The notes beneath the pieces were generated by a model. It had not been told where the DNA came from, searched no databases, and was given only the letters and a program-made list of their open reading frames with translations. From Craterostigma plantagineum (taxonomy: Eukaryota > Streptophyta > Magnoliopsida > Lamiales > Linderniaceae): 64,000 nt of DNA. Location of the stretch: assembly GCA_027422505.1 (NCBI GenBank), contig JAPQWV010000001.1:806001-870000 (forward strand), in the 5' to 3' direction. The position numbers and the translations under genes were made by a program. Positions 49,037 to 61,075 of this stretch are shown here, in pieces; the first letter of the stretch is position 1, and the number at the start of each line of letters is the position of its first letter.

Positions 49037-50090
49037 CTCGAACTTCGTGTATTACTGTTCCTTGACGACTCTAAAAAATAAAGGAATTCAATTCAAACAA
49101 ATCCAATCGGCTGTAAATTCTTTGAATGCGTGGAGGTGAAGCGAAAGTGTCTACGAAAATGGCTTCTATAGGTAGCTGAAGATGGTTACTATCACGAGCC
49201 TTGCGTTCTACCACGCGCGCGCGTGTCTATGGTGTATCTATATATTGCTGTTGTGCGAAGGTCAGAGGAGTTGCATTTTCAAGAAGCTGTTGTAGTTGTT
49301 AGTTGTGAAGGTTTCTCATGATTTCGTGTTATATATCAGAGAAGAAGGACCAGTAAATGTAGAGAGAGAAGAGAGCACCTTTTATTTTAACAAACTAAAA
49401 TTAATATACATCTCTATGTTTATGTCGTACGTAAATATTGATGTTGAAACTTATGTAAAAGAAGTATTATTGGATTTTATGATATATTTAGGCTTTTTCA
49501 ACGTTGCAACTTGTAGTGTATTAACTTACCCATACTAGCTTAGTTTGGCTTTTCACATAACTCTCTATTGACTTTTTTAGGCGCTTTTTATGAACATCAA
49601 TAGTACGGCAACGTCGAACAAGAGATGTAAGTCGGGAATTTATTAGGAAAATGACATTCGTAGAAAATACAACATAAGTACTTCTTTTCATACCGTTGTT
49701 AACAAAAATAAAAAGTTAAAATACGAAAGTCAAATGTATCTCTAGTAGGGAACTAACTAATAATCTACTTTCCATTTACAGGCCTATTCTAGGTTCGACG
49801 TGGCCTTTTCTCATTGGATAATAGTACTTTAAGATCGACGGAGAAAATCTCATACAGAAGGCAGAATTAGTATCGTCAATTGATCACGTGGTGCAAAACC
49901 TGACAACGTACTAAAAATGGGGGTATTCTAAGGTGGACCAACCTTACCTTGAAATATTATTCCATGATTATTTATCTTCTTGGTCCCCTTCGTTAGGGAA
50001 AAAAAACTTGTTTTGATAATAGCCACATAAAAATAAATATCGCATTCGTAACCATCGATATTATAGTGTAATCTATAGAAAAATACCTAA
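49037..50090. other. Upstream region of the AP2-like gene
   Basis: Contains a probable leader and promoter of the AP2-like gene, with a CGCGCG stretch near 49214-49224 and a TATATA stretch near 49237-49246. The rest is AT-rich, with no gene. Confidence 0.45.
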
Positions 50091-50490
50091 TTGAATAAAA
50101 TTTTTACACATAGGTACCCATGTCAGAAATTTTTTTAGTTAAGTACCCGTTCGATTGAGGATACCATTTTCCTGGTGTTAACGTACCTTTTCATATGTGT
50201 ATTGCATACCGCGTTACGCATCTATATTGTACCCGTATATGGTACCTATATATGTTACATCCTTGCGGCAAGCTGTAGCGGGGTACCAATTCTACCTGTA
50301 TTGATGTATCAAAATACGTTGATATATGGTACCTAAATGTGTTGTATGGCGTACCTACTGCGGATCGGGTACCTATCTGCAAAAAATTTATTCTGTTAGG
50401 TATCTATATATAAAAAAAGCCGACAGGGTACTGATTTACAAATTTTTTTTTCAAATGGGTATTTATGTGTAAAAATCCAATAATTATATA
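50091..50490. mobile_element. Foldback (MITE-like) element with TACC-motif interior
   Basis: Inverted arms flank the segment. The left arm (about 50091-50140) and the reverse complement of the right arm (about 50445-50490) share TTTTTACACATA, then TACCCAT, then an A/T run. Between them lie many copies of GGTACCTA-like motifs spaced irregularly. Arm wording (TACCCATGTCAGAAATTTTTT, then AGTTAAGTACCC) resembles the elements at 4100 and 58502. No target-site duplication was found and no protein is encoded. Confidence 0.6.
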
Positions 50491-50624
50491 CGTAATCAAT
50501 TAAATATCGTATTCCTAACCTTGTAGAAGGAATATTCGTGTAAGTAGGTTCTTGGTAATTCAAGTTTCGAACATAATCTATTCTATTATCTATGCTCTCT
50601 TATATATAATTTGGGACTAACTGA

Positions 50625-51192
50625 GCTCGATCTAGGGGTGTTCGTTCGGTATAAACCGAACCGAACCGAACCGAAATTTCGAACCGAAATTTCGGTTCCC
50701 CCATTTCCAAAACCGAATACCGAACCGAATTTCTCGGTTCGGTATTCGGTTATTACCGAAATTTTTTCGGTTAATTCGGTTTTTTACCGAATTAACCGAA
50801 TTTTCAATAAAAAAAAAGAATTTTAATTATATTTAAATTAATATATATAATTTAATATAATTTTTTTGGGTTTATAAAAAAAGTTATATTAAATTATATA
50901 TATTAATTTAAATATTACTGAAAATTCGTTTTTTAATATATAAATTAATAAAATATAGTTATATTTTCATTATTAATAAAATATAATATATTTTAATTTT
51001 AAAATTTCGGTAATTCGGTATACCGAAATACCGAAAATCCAAAACATATACCGAACCGAATTACCGAAATTTTTTTTTTTAATAACCGAATACCGAACCG
51101 AATTTTTCGGTTCGGTTCGGTTTTGTACCGAATTTTCGGTTTTTCGGTTAATCGGTTCGGTTAACCGAAAAACGCACACCCCTAGCTCGATC
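50625..51192. mobile_element. hAT-superfamily non-autonomous element, 552 bp, with 8-bp target duplication
   Basis: The element covers 50633-51184. Its ends are inverted repeats: TAGGGGTGTTCGTT on the left and TAGGGGTGTGCGTT read on the other strand at the right. It is flanked by a perfect 8-bp direct repeat, GCTCGATC, at 50625-50632 and 51185-51192, the hallmark of hAT transposition. The interior is made of ACCGAA/TTCGGT repeats in both orientations around an AT-rich core, so it can fold into a long hairpin. It encodes no transposase and must depend on an autonomous hAT elsewhere. Confidence 0.9.
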
Positions 51193-51451
51193 GCCTTCGT
51201 TTTAATATTTACTATATGGGGGTATATTGTTTAGGGCTAGACTATAAAAAAACGCTCTTTAGCAAGCTTAGTTAAAGCAGTGAATTTAATACATGCTACT
51301 TTCACATGTTTAAATAAAAAACGATAATTAATGTAATAAAATTAGCACGTGATTTCGCAGTTGGCACTTGCGTGTGAAATAAATTGTCGTCGTATTCGTA
51401 TTCATTATTCAACCAAGAGTTTTCATTTAATAAATATATTTAAAGATTTCG

Positions 51452-51490
<39 letters not shown>

Positions 51491-52052
51491 AAGATCCCAA
51501 AGTTGAAACAAACAAATGGCAGACAGTCGCGATAAAAACAGAAAACTAAAGCTGAGATATCTAATCAAATGACTCATACGGCAATATACGAAGAATCTTT
51601 AAGAAATATAACATTCCACCAAACACTTTCTCCTTTAGGTTAACATATTTTTTACCATAATAAGCAAGCAATAGAAAATCTCTTTCTTCATCTCATAAAA
51701 AAAGATGGGTTGTATTGTATCGTGTCAGTTTAAAAATAAATATAAAATCATAAGTGGATCTTGTCCGAACATCGTGTATGATTCCGATTTTTACCCTATC
51801 GGGCCAGGCAATTTGTATCCATGCCACGTCAGCAAAAGAATCGCCGGTTAGATGCTAACTATCACGCGTCATGTGCGCGCGTGAGCACACCTGTATGAAG
51901 AATTAATAATGCCTTCTAAAGTTCGCCATACCTAGAAATGGCTACACAAGACACGAAATTAAAAACGGAAAGAGTTATAGTCAGCACGTTTCTTAAAAGA
52001 TAGATAGACAACAGCTCAGTCTTTTTTGGGCCCATTACTTCTTCAATGCTAT
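51193..52052. other. Spacer between two hAT-like elements
   Basis: AT-rich DNA with a TA microsatellite (about 51455-51487) and no supported gene. Confidence 0.5.
51455..51487. repeat. (TA)n microsatellite
   Basis: About 16 TA units between two copies of a TTTAAAGAT-like stretch. Confidence 0.9.
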
Positions 52053-52686
52053 CTTGCAAGTAGGGTTGCAAATGAACCGAATATTTTCGCTTCGGTTCGA
52101 GATTCGATTCGAAATTTAAGATTCGAATTCGAAATAAACGAATACGAATACGAATATAAATACAAATACTTTTATGATTCGAATAATTTCGAATACGAAT
52201 AAGAATATGTCTGTATTCGATTCGAAAAATTAACAAATATTCGATTCGTTATATGTAATATATATTTAAATAATATATATTATATATATACTTGTAAGCC
52301 CAAATAAAATATTAGACCCAAATTATTTATTTGTTTTGACCCATACAAGGAAATAAAGCAAACCTTTCATCTATTTAACTCACGCTCCAAGTGTAAAAAT
52401 AAAAAGCAAATACGAACATTGAGTTGTTTCTTAGATTTTGTAATTTTTTGGAATTATTTTCTAATTCTAACAGGTTTTATGAGGAAAAAATTATTCTAAC
52501 AGGTTTTATGGGGAAATAATTGAATTTTTTTTCGAATATTCGAATATTCGAATATTCGCGAATATATTCGAATATCGTTATCGAATCGAATCGATTATAA
52601 TCGAATACGAATACTTGAAAAAATTAACGAATACAAATTGAATATTATGATATTCGATTCGGTTCGTTTGCAACCCTACTTGCGAG
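52053..52686. mobile_element. hAT-like non-autonomous element, 618 bp, with imperfect 8-bp target duplication
   Basis: The element covers 52061-52678. The inverted ends agree over about 22 bases with one mismatch: TAGGGTTGCAAATGAACC on the left, and TAGGGTTGCAAACGAACC on the other strand at the right. The flanks are CTTGCAAG (52053-52060) and CTTGCGAG (52679-52686), an 8-bp duplication with one later change. The interior is rich in ATTCGAAT-type repeats. No transposase is present. It is a different subfamily from the element at 50633. Confidence 0.87.
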
Positions 52687-53500
52687 CATCTAACGTTCTA
52701 TATTTAAAGCTTAGAGTATTATAGTAATGTTTTTTTAATGATATGGGACGTGTCACACCTGCAACCTCAACGCTCGCAATTTTTTATTTAATTTGAGCAA
52801 GTGGGTGTACTAATGAGTGATAATGATGTGGGCTGCGTTGTATTCCATTTACTTGAAAAAAAATCAAGGAATAAAATAGAAGAAAATCGTGAACAGGGTT
52901 TATTTGCCGGCAAGGGTACGAGGTTTAATGCTATTAAGCTGTCAAAGACGACGTGGCATCTTCTACACTTTATGCTCTATTTTTTTATATTAAATTTCCC
53001 ACAATGCCCTTCATTTATATTTGTTCGTTATAATAATTGGATTAAATAAAGTAGGTAAATGGTCACACTTGCTGTCCAAGTCCAACGTATGAACATATCT
53101 TCTATAATCAACTTGGATGCTGAGTGCTGACATTGTAAGTAATATATTTAATTTCAAAAATTATTTGGGCTTCATTTGTTTGCTTGACTTGAATTGTAGA
53201 AAATCATTTTAGGCTTCTATTTAATAATTGGGCTTCCAATAATTTGAAAACATGAGGACAAACTAAGTTAAAAAGAGTCGCGACTTCACCAAAACTATTA
53301 TGAATTGACGACTTTACCTGAAAAGGAGCTGGGAAGACGAATCAGAAACTATCGTTAGCTCGCTCTTACCTGAAGCCATTTGCTTCCCTCAGTTCAAATT
53401 CGCCAAGCAAAATATCGTTTACCGTCATCAAATTTGTTTTTTTCTTGTCTGTAGTGCATTTTTTTGGGAGAGATCGGAATTTTGGTGAAGCTGAACTACA
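52687..53500. other. Promoter side of TON1
   Basis: About 0.8 kb. A frame at 52801-53049 has no domain features and is taken as chance. No repeat was identified. Confidence 0.45.
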
Positions 53501-55668
53501 ATGGACGATTATGCTCGAGAGATGATGGATTTAAAAACCCTAGTTACCCGTACTCTGGAGAAGAAAGGCGTCCTTGCTAAGATCCGTGTTAGTATCAATG
53601 CGATGTTTTAATTTGTATTCCTTTTCCGAATTTGGATTTTGATTCGAGTGTTTATTTGCCTTTTTTTCTTCTCTTATAGCGGGATTAGATGTGTTGAGCT
53701 TTTTCTGGCTTCGTATGAATTTGTCTTTAGACATTCTTGTAGTAGTTTTGCTGCTAGGATTTTGAAAACGTGTTTTTTCCCCTGTTCTTGAGTTTGTGTT
53801 AATAAGCTTAAATCTATGGTATTTATTATTTCTTTTTATGATCTTTATGTAAGCAGCTCTGGCGAAATTCTAGCAAATTAAAATTTCATAATGAGCTGCA
53901 GCCTTCATGTATTTGTTCCTTTCTTTTCTTGGGTTGCTTGGTTTCTGATTGATATGTTGGTCGTTAAGATTCTGTTGTCATATGGCTTATTTGTGTTTCC
54001 TTTCCAGAGGCTAAACTAGTTGCATGAAAATTTGAAAAGCTTGAATGGGGTTTCGAAATATTGTCCTGGGACTTGCGTATGCATTGATATGCTATAACAA
54101 ACTCGGTAAAATCTAATCTTCCTTTGTTATCAGGCCGAACTGAGAGCTAGTGTTTTTGAAGCCATCGAAGAAGAAGATACAGCTGTAGAAAAAGAAGGAC
54201 TTCCTCCTGCGCTTTTGGGTAGTTGTAATGATCGTGCAAAACAGCTTCACAACTCTCCTTCTGGTACTTTTGGCTTAAACTGCTGTTCTCTTATATGGGG
54301 ATGGGGAACTTACGACTTCTAGTACAACTGTCTGATAACCGAGTTTTTACATGAACGCACACCTCAGGCTGTTTCTTACTACATTCTGATAATATCTTCC
54401 AAACATCATGTGCTTACCTTGGTAATATTGGTACGTCCTTGTGTTAATTTGAAATCTTTGACATTTTCTTTGTTTGCATATGTCAATTGCAGGAAGGCTT
54501 TTAACAGCATTGATATGTGAATACCTTGATTGGGCTCAGTTAGACCATACTTTAAAAGTTTACTTACCAGAATGTAACTTGGTATGTTCTTCTAGCCACC
54601 GTTAAAAAATTTACATTCATAATGATAATTATCTGTTCTGCATCATTCTTTCGTGATCTTCAGCCCAAAGACTCCTGGAAGTCCGAGTTGAAAGAGTTTA
54701 GCAGCAAAAACGGATACGATCTCAATCGGAATGGAGACAGTGGCCCGTTACTTTTGGATGTTCTTGAGGGGTTTCTGAAGTATGAGGTCTGAGAACTCGC
54801 TTCGTGTCAAAGTTTTCTAAATGTTTGTGTTCACAGCATTAATATTTTTTCTAAAGGTGATAAAATAACTCCTCCCATTACGATCGATGCATGTTTTTAT
54901 AGAATTTATCACAAGGAAGGGGTACCAGGAGATTGCCTGCTCAGGATGCTGTAGTATCCAACTTGGAAGCTCGGAATGCTCGGAGGCCTTCGCCTTCATC
55001 ATCAGTCGCTGGCGGTCTACCTCCTTTAGGAAGGTACGTAGCAATATTCATCTTGTAACATTCTGTCCCTGAATGATGTTTTTTTACAGTTCCTAACTTC
55101 ATTTATATTTTACTTTCAATGCAGGCCTTATCCGGTTTCACAATCATCTGGTATGTAGACTTATCTTATTTGGAAGACGGCATTTTACGATCTCAGTTAA
55201 AAAATAAGGTGTGGTAACGTTATGATTAGATCGAAGAGGTGGATCATCAACATCTACCTCTAGGAAAGACGACTACAATTGGAGATACGACAATGAAGAA
55301 CTTCCTGAAGATGTAATGCGTGCTTCGACCGCCCTGGAGAATCTCCAGTTGGATAGGAAAGCTCGTAATCTGACTAGTTCATGGAGGTATGATTCATTCT
55401 ATACCCTGTTTTTTGTGTGTTTCAGAGGAAAACAAAAGGAACTATTCCATGTACATCAAACTTAGGAAGTCGTGTGAATGTATCATCTGATATGCTGCAA
55501 TATTTTGACTGCAAGGAATATCATATCCTACGGCAGTAGTTTTGGCCATGACATTACTCATCATGAACTTGTAATTGTTGTATGCTTCTCTTTCAACCGA
55601 AGGAGATAAGATATCGGAGATTGACATTTCGTTGTTGCAGGCACGGTGGGGGTGAAGAAGAAGGTTGA
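53501..55668 (+). CDS. TON1: TONNEAU1 (TON1), cortical microtubule organiser with LisH motif
   Basis: TON1 is the plant relative of the human centrosomal protein FOP. It works in the TTP complex (TON1-TRM-PP2A) that places the preprophase band and orders cortical microtubules, setting the division plane. Eight exons join in frame to about 256 residues. The start gives MDDYAREMMDLKTLVTRTLE, nearly the family consensus. The LisH segment (about residues 73-105) begins GRLLTALICEYLDWAQLDHTL, split here by an intron, and is followed by PKDSWKSELKEF and GPLLLDVLEGFLKYE. The C-terminal part is a variable Ser/Arg-rich region ending LENLQLDRKARNLTSSWR and an acidic tail. The length matches known TON1 proteins and all splice signals are canonical. 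Confidence 0.95.
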
Positions 55669-56104
55669 ATTGCATTGCGACTTACTTCCCTATTACGATC
55701 GGTCGGTGTGGATTACCCTTCCAACTATATGTAAGATGCATAGGTTTCTTGTTCAGTTTGAAACTCTATTTCTTACATAATTTATCGAATCCGTGTGTGT
55801 CTATCTTTTTCATCCCCCTCAACTGTTACAATTTCATGGCCTTCTTTTCCTTCTGCAATTTGACATTGTTTCTGTATGCAACGACACTCTATTTTCTCAC
55901 GAGGTTAACTACGTTTCATATGCCCAAATAATTCACGGACATGTTTGTTTCCTGGCATAGTCATAAACAACATTTGCTTCCCCAACCAAAAAAGCTAATT
56001 CGATCCTATACATTATGTTCTCAGCCAAAATTTAAAAAAAAAAAGATACAATAAAACGAAACTCAGATCAAAGTCATCTTTATTAATCAGGCAAAGAATG
56101 CGAC
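55669..56104. other. Convergent intergenic region
   Basis: Holds the 3' ends of TON1 and the facing PP2C gene. No other feature is visible. Confidence 0.5.
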
Positions 56105-57726
56105 TCAGGCAGCGTTGAAACCCCCTTTAATCGATGCAATCGGCCCTCGAAACGAACTCCGACTAATCAACTGTGAGTCTAAGAAGAGAACGATCACCGT
56201 TATATCGTCGTGAAAATGCCTACGAATCCCTCTTTCGATCTTCTTCAAGTCTGAATATCTCATCTCTCTCTTCTTCGCTGCTTCATGGAGCGCTGCCTTC
56301 ACAAGTTTCCTCGCAACGCCCTTGACGAACATTAGAGGAAGTTTCAGTTTTGTTTATTACATCTAACGTACGGATTGCAGAACAAAAAAAAACAAAAATT
56401 TATTACATTGCGTGGCGAGTTGTGAACAATTTCTACGGCCTCTTGGTTGCTGAGCTGTTCCCAAAGCCCGTCCGAAGCAAATATGAGAAAATGGTCCTCT
56501 GCGTTGAGTTTCTTGACGTTTATCGATGGCTCGGGCGAAATGAGCGGTTTCTCAAATGGATCTCTAACTCTAAATTTCGGTAATAAAGGCGGCCTATTGA
56601 ACTCTTGCCTCTTTAGGTAAGCGTCGCCGATCGATCTTGCAATCTGAAACAGAACTGAAACTCAGTAAGCAAAGAAACCAAAGGATCTTTTTTACGGCGA
56701 AAGAGAAAAGCACTTATTCACCTGAATTATGCCCTTCACTCGCCAGACAGTATGCTTTAAGACGACGATTTCTGGGTCGTTGGGGTGCAACGATTTCAAC
56801 TCTTCCCTAACAGAACTCAAGTTTGCGTTGTGTTCGGACGATAGCTGAACTGCTTCGATCTGTTTGTGGGTCCCGCCGAATCTTCCCAACACCACTCGGG
56901 AATCTCCAGCGTTGGCGATGTACAACACCCCATCGCATATAACGCCGACCAAACAGCACGAACCCACGGAAGCGATTTGAGGTTTTATTTCCCACTGCTT
57001 TCTTACCATCGAAAGAAAGTCATCCTCGGTCGCCAGGTAGGCGCTTTTTATTACGTCGGCCGACATTTCTCGATTCTCTGAAGTGAAATCTGCATCACGG
57101 AAAGCTGCCCAGTCGTAAATGTGTACGCATCAGCATTTATCTTGAAAATGAGGCACCAAGAAAAAGGCTTTCACATGAAAATATATGTATATGAAATCGA
57201 ATATTCCATCCCAACTAGTTCAAAACTCACAAGTAGACGAAAGAATCTCCATCCATTATTAAAGCTCCTTCTCCAACTTTGACTACAGATTCTTACTTCC
57301 ATAATCGTCGCATTATTACTAAAAACTCCACAATCACAACACACGAACATCCAAAGAACTAACATTGATGAAATACGTACTCTTGATATGCTGGAAAAGA
57401 TGATTGCTTATGAACCGTGAAGCTTCAGGGCCAGCGTGCCCATCGTAGACTCCGACGAACGTTCCGTGAGGGCCCGAATCGTTTGAACTCATTGGGCCCG
57501 ACTCAAGTTGACTGTGATCTTCTAGCGAGAAATTTGCTTGAATTACAGCCATCGAAAATTCTCCGTAAATATGCTGTCCTAAATCTTTGTACCACAACAA
57601 TCTATCAACGCCGTCGTTATTATCATCGTTTCGTCCTCCCCCTCGACTACTTCGATTCTCATCTACGCTGTCCATCGATGGCCTCCAACAAGGAGTGACG
57701 AGCTTCTTCCATGTAGGGGTCACCAT
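56105..57726 (-). CDS. Protein phosphatase 2C, clade D type
   Basis: A metal-dependent Ser/Thr phosphatase. Clade D members are inhibited by SAUR proteins and dephosphorylate plasma-membrane H+-ATPases, limiting cell expansion. Four exons (57726-57381, 57104-56722, 56643-56407, 56320-56105) give 393 residues. Metal-site motifs are present: [16 protein letters not shown] in exon 1, then [25 protein letters not shown], then [11 protein letters not shown], then [18 protein letters not shown], then [12 protein letters not shown]. The N-terminus carries a basic and Gly/Asn/Asp-rich extension. The stretch [27 protein letters not shown] is typical of clade D. The start is the ATG at 57724-57726. The last acceptor (CAAG at 56321-56324) has a weak pyrimidine tract but gives the right frame. 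Confidence 0.93.
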
Positions 57727-58501
57727 CTCACTTTTTACATATGATTTATGAGAATTATCACACTCAATGGTTGTTTTGTCCTTGTCACTAGGATGATTGA
57801 GGTTGTCTATTCATCCAATTCTCAATTCAATACTTCACATGTAACCAAAGAATGAAAATTTAAAACTTGCTAAAACTATTATTGTTATTACTTACCCAGA
57901 AATGAAAATTGGTTATGAAAACAAAGAAAGGACAATTGGTTATGAAAACAAAGAAAGGACTAGAATTGAAGACAACAAACACTTTGTAAAGCAAAAAACG
58001 AAGGACCCATAAAAATACAGACTTCTTTGGTGAAAAAAAAAAAGAAGAAATACCGAGATCAGCTGAAGCACCTGAATTCAGAATCGTTTAACCAAGAATG
58101 ATAGAATTGAACGAACCCACCAAAATTATTTTTCAGATAATGAATGCCCGGAATTGAGGTGTAGTGATTTCTGTCCCCTTGATTGATAAAATCCGTTCTT
58201 GGGGAATATAATTTCGAAGAAGATGGGCAAAATAAATCGTAAAAAGTGCAAAGGAAATGCAGGGAAGGCGATGGATTCAACCAAAAGTTTCAATGTGCAA
58301 CCAAAATATAGGGTTGGGTATTTTGTTGAAATTGTTTCGTTTAGTTAATATAAATACAATATATAATAGTGCAGTGAAGCTGAGGGGTTATGGCTTTGAC
58401 CAACAGCAAACCACATTTTAAGGCATATTTTTCTCTTCTTTCATTTACTAATAAAGAATAAATGAAATATTCCTTCCTTTTTAGGGCAATTTGACGTCAT
58501 A
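57727..58501. other. Intergenic region upstream of the PP2C gene
   Basis: About 0.8 kb of AT-rich DNA, including a short direct repeat of AATTGGTTATGAAAACAAAG at about 57908 and 57932. No gene is supported. Confidence 0.5.
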
Positions 58502-58822
58502 CCTCAACATAAGCTTTATTTAGGTTTTGGGTCCCTGTCAGAAAATTTTTAGTTGTAAGAACCTGATACACTTAAGTATTTTTCAGTCCACTTCATAGAC
58601 CTGCAATACCACTTCATGGTTCTACAGTACCAATTCATCGTTCTGCAGTACCACTTTATTGTTCTGTAATAACATAAAACGGTAGTCCGATACCAGTTCA
58701 TATACACTGTATATACATGCGTAAATTTTAGGTCATTATCTCTAAATTTACAAAAATCGGGTCCCCTAAAAATTTTCTGACAGGGGCCTGAAACCTAACT
58801 TAAAACATCTTTTGGGGCCTCA
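58502..58822. mobile_element. Foldback (MITE-like) element with a 21-bp tandem repeat interior
   Basis: Inverted arms (58502-58552 and 58766-58822) share CTGTCAGAAAATTTTTAG exactly, next to imperfect outer parts. Inside, four 21-bp units (58592-58675) each begin TTCAT or a variant, and three include TACCA. Wording of the arms matches the elements at 4100 and 50091. No clear flanking target duplication was found. Confidence 0.65.
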
Positions 58823-59728
58823 AACTTAATTATCACTACTTTTTAACAATCTTTCTTTTTTTTTTTCTCTTTTTCAGTTTAGTACCATTTGACGAATCAC
58901 AACACACATAACGACACGCGTCTTCACACAAATTGCGGACGCGGTTTATGACATAGATCTTACTCAGACATGCCATGGAATATTTATCTTTAGCATAAAT
59001 TACATTTTATCAATTTTCATATATGATTCGACAATTATATAAAGAACGATGTGAATGAATGCTGGTACACGAACTAAACTATAGTTGACTTGTACATCTC
59101 GTAATAGTATATATCATCATAACATAAATAATGGATTTTTATTTTCTGAATCATATCATAGTGGATATATATACCGTTCAACGAATCCACGTTAGACGGC
59201 TTCTATTAAACTCGGGGGCTAATTGATAAGTAGGCCGTCGAAATAATAAAGGAAAATAAAAGGTGTGCATATCTATGCTACAACATATATGTGGATTTCT
59301 TTTATGTAAAAGTCAACTAGCCATCATTAGAATTATTACAAGTGGACTCTTTTTGGCCTTTCTTTAAAGACGACATCTATGCCCAAAGTCGATATAATAT
59401 ATCAAATTATTAGAAAACTAGTAGAGATTGTTATGCGATCAACATCTCTGTCATTTGCCAACCGTACCTTTTGATATGTACCTTTGGTTTTCTACTCAAA
59501 ACATCTACTGTCATACTCATTGGTCCCAATGGTTTAGCTTAGTTGCTAAGGCACTTGAGTATCCCACAAGGTGATCATGAGTTATGTTTCAAATTGGTGT
59601 TGATTATTTATATTTGATGTACTTGTATTTGTGTGTACAATGAAACCCTTGGATTTGAAAGTCGGTGAGTTTCAAATTCAACTCAATGGGAGGTCTTACA
59701 TACCCTTCGAAGTCGGGGTCAAACTTAC

Positions 59729-59815
59729 TTTGAGTATGTTGACTTGAGATCCTTGCAAAGGTTAAACTTACTTTGAGTATGTTGATTTGAGATACTTGCA
59801 AGTTGTTGTAAGTTC
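59729..59815. repeat. Short tandem repeat of about 43 bp, two units
   Basis: Two units beginning AAACTTACTTTGAGTATGTTGA follow each other with few differences. They lie within the DNA specific to copy 2. Confidence 0.7.
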
Positions 59816-59827
59816 AGATTCAATTCA

Positions 59828-60088
59828 CTTACCGACATGGACGGACCTAGAATCTAAGGACTGGAGGGGCAGCCCAGCCAAGCCCAATGGCTCTTCTATT
59901 GAAAAATAAAATAAAACCTTCTTAGGAATCGAAGTCATGCATGTGTGAATGACTTAAGCTATTTATTCAACCACTGGGGCAAAGCTACTATTATGCTAAT
60001 ATTTTTGAATGAATATACTACTACAAACGTTGGGGCTGGGGCCAACTAAGCCCCCATGCCCCAACGTAGTTCCATCACTGCTTACTTA
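59828..60088. mobile_element. Candidate hAT-like MITE in copy 2 upstream DNA
   Basis: The segment 59836-60080 begins CATGGACGGACCTAG and ends with a sequence that reads CAGTGATGGAACTACG on the other strand, an imperfect inverted pair. Flanks CTTACCGA and CTTACTTA agree at 6 of 8 positions. The interior is G/C-run rich. This is a plausible but weakly supported old insertion. Confidence 0.4.
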
Positions 60089-60226
60089 GGTCAACACAGT
60101 GGAAGTCAGGGGGCAATCTGAGTCGGGATATTTAGACTTAAGACATGCGTGTTGAGATTCAATTCAGATTGATGTCAATTTGGAACCATGGAAATCGACT
60201 TGAGACCTGAATGCATGTTCAATTCA

Positions 60227-60587
60227 GACCTGAGTAGGTTGGCAGTGGGGCGAGGAATCCTCGCCCCGTTCCGCCCCGAACCCTATTTATAAATTATAAT
60301 ATATATAATATTAAATTATAATTTAAATAATACTAAAATAATATAAATATAGATTAAATAATTAAATTAATATCAAATATAGATTAAATAATATTAAATT
60401 AATATAAATAATATATAAAATTATAATTTATATAATATTTATAATAAATATATATATAAATTTATATATTATATTTAAAATATTATTTTTTTAAATTAAA
60501 TCCCGCGGGGACGGGACACTTTCTTCCCCAAATGCATCTAATCCCCGCCCCCGGCCCGCCCGCCCCGTTGCCATCACTAGACCTGAG
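60227..60587. mobile_element. hAT-like MITE, 345 bp, with perfect 8-bp target duplication
   Basis: The element covers 60235-60579. The left end reads TAGGTTGGCAGTGGGGCG and the right end, on the other strand, TAGTGATGGCAACGGGGCG. Both sides carry GACCTGAG (60227-60234 and 60580-60587). GC-rich ends surround an AT-rich core. It is absent from the matching position of copy 1, so it marks change after, or between, the two copies. Confidence 0.8.
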
Positions 60588-61075
60588 TGTCAAACTTAGT
60601 TGGAATATGATGATTATTTTGTGGAGTATAGTATAGATAGAATCAAGATTTTTTTCTTTTGGTCCTAACATTTATAATTGAGCCCAAATTGGGCCACAAA
60701 ATCAAGTATGGCTCAGAATTTATGACCCATATGGCCATATGGCCCAGAATTTAAGGCCCACATAGCCCAACATAAACAACTTATGTACTTTACTTCACTA
60801 CTTGTCTTACTCTTGTCCCTTCTTGACCATGAAATTAACTGCCGTGGATTATGGATAGGGTTTTTTGGCTGTTCGTACTTCATACTTCCTAGTCAAGCTT
60901 TACAATATTTTTTTTTTTTTTTTGTAAAATAGACAAGTACTTCAACGATCTATCTATCCTCTATTGCAACCTCGATCTCCGTTCTATGCTAACTAAAACC
61001 CGCCATCCTCTTCCGTGGCGCCCCTCTAACCGCCAATCGCGGCCTTCCACGTGTCAGATCTCCGCACAGAAGACG

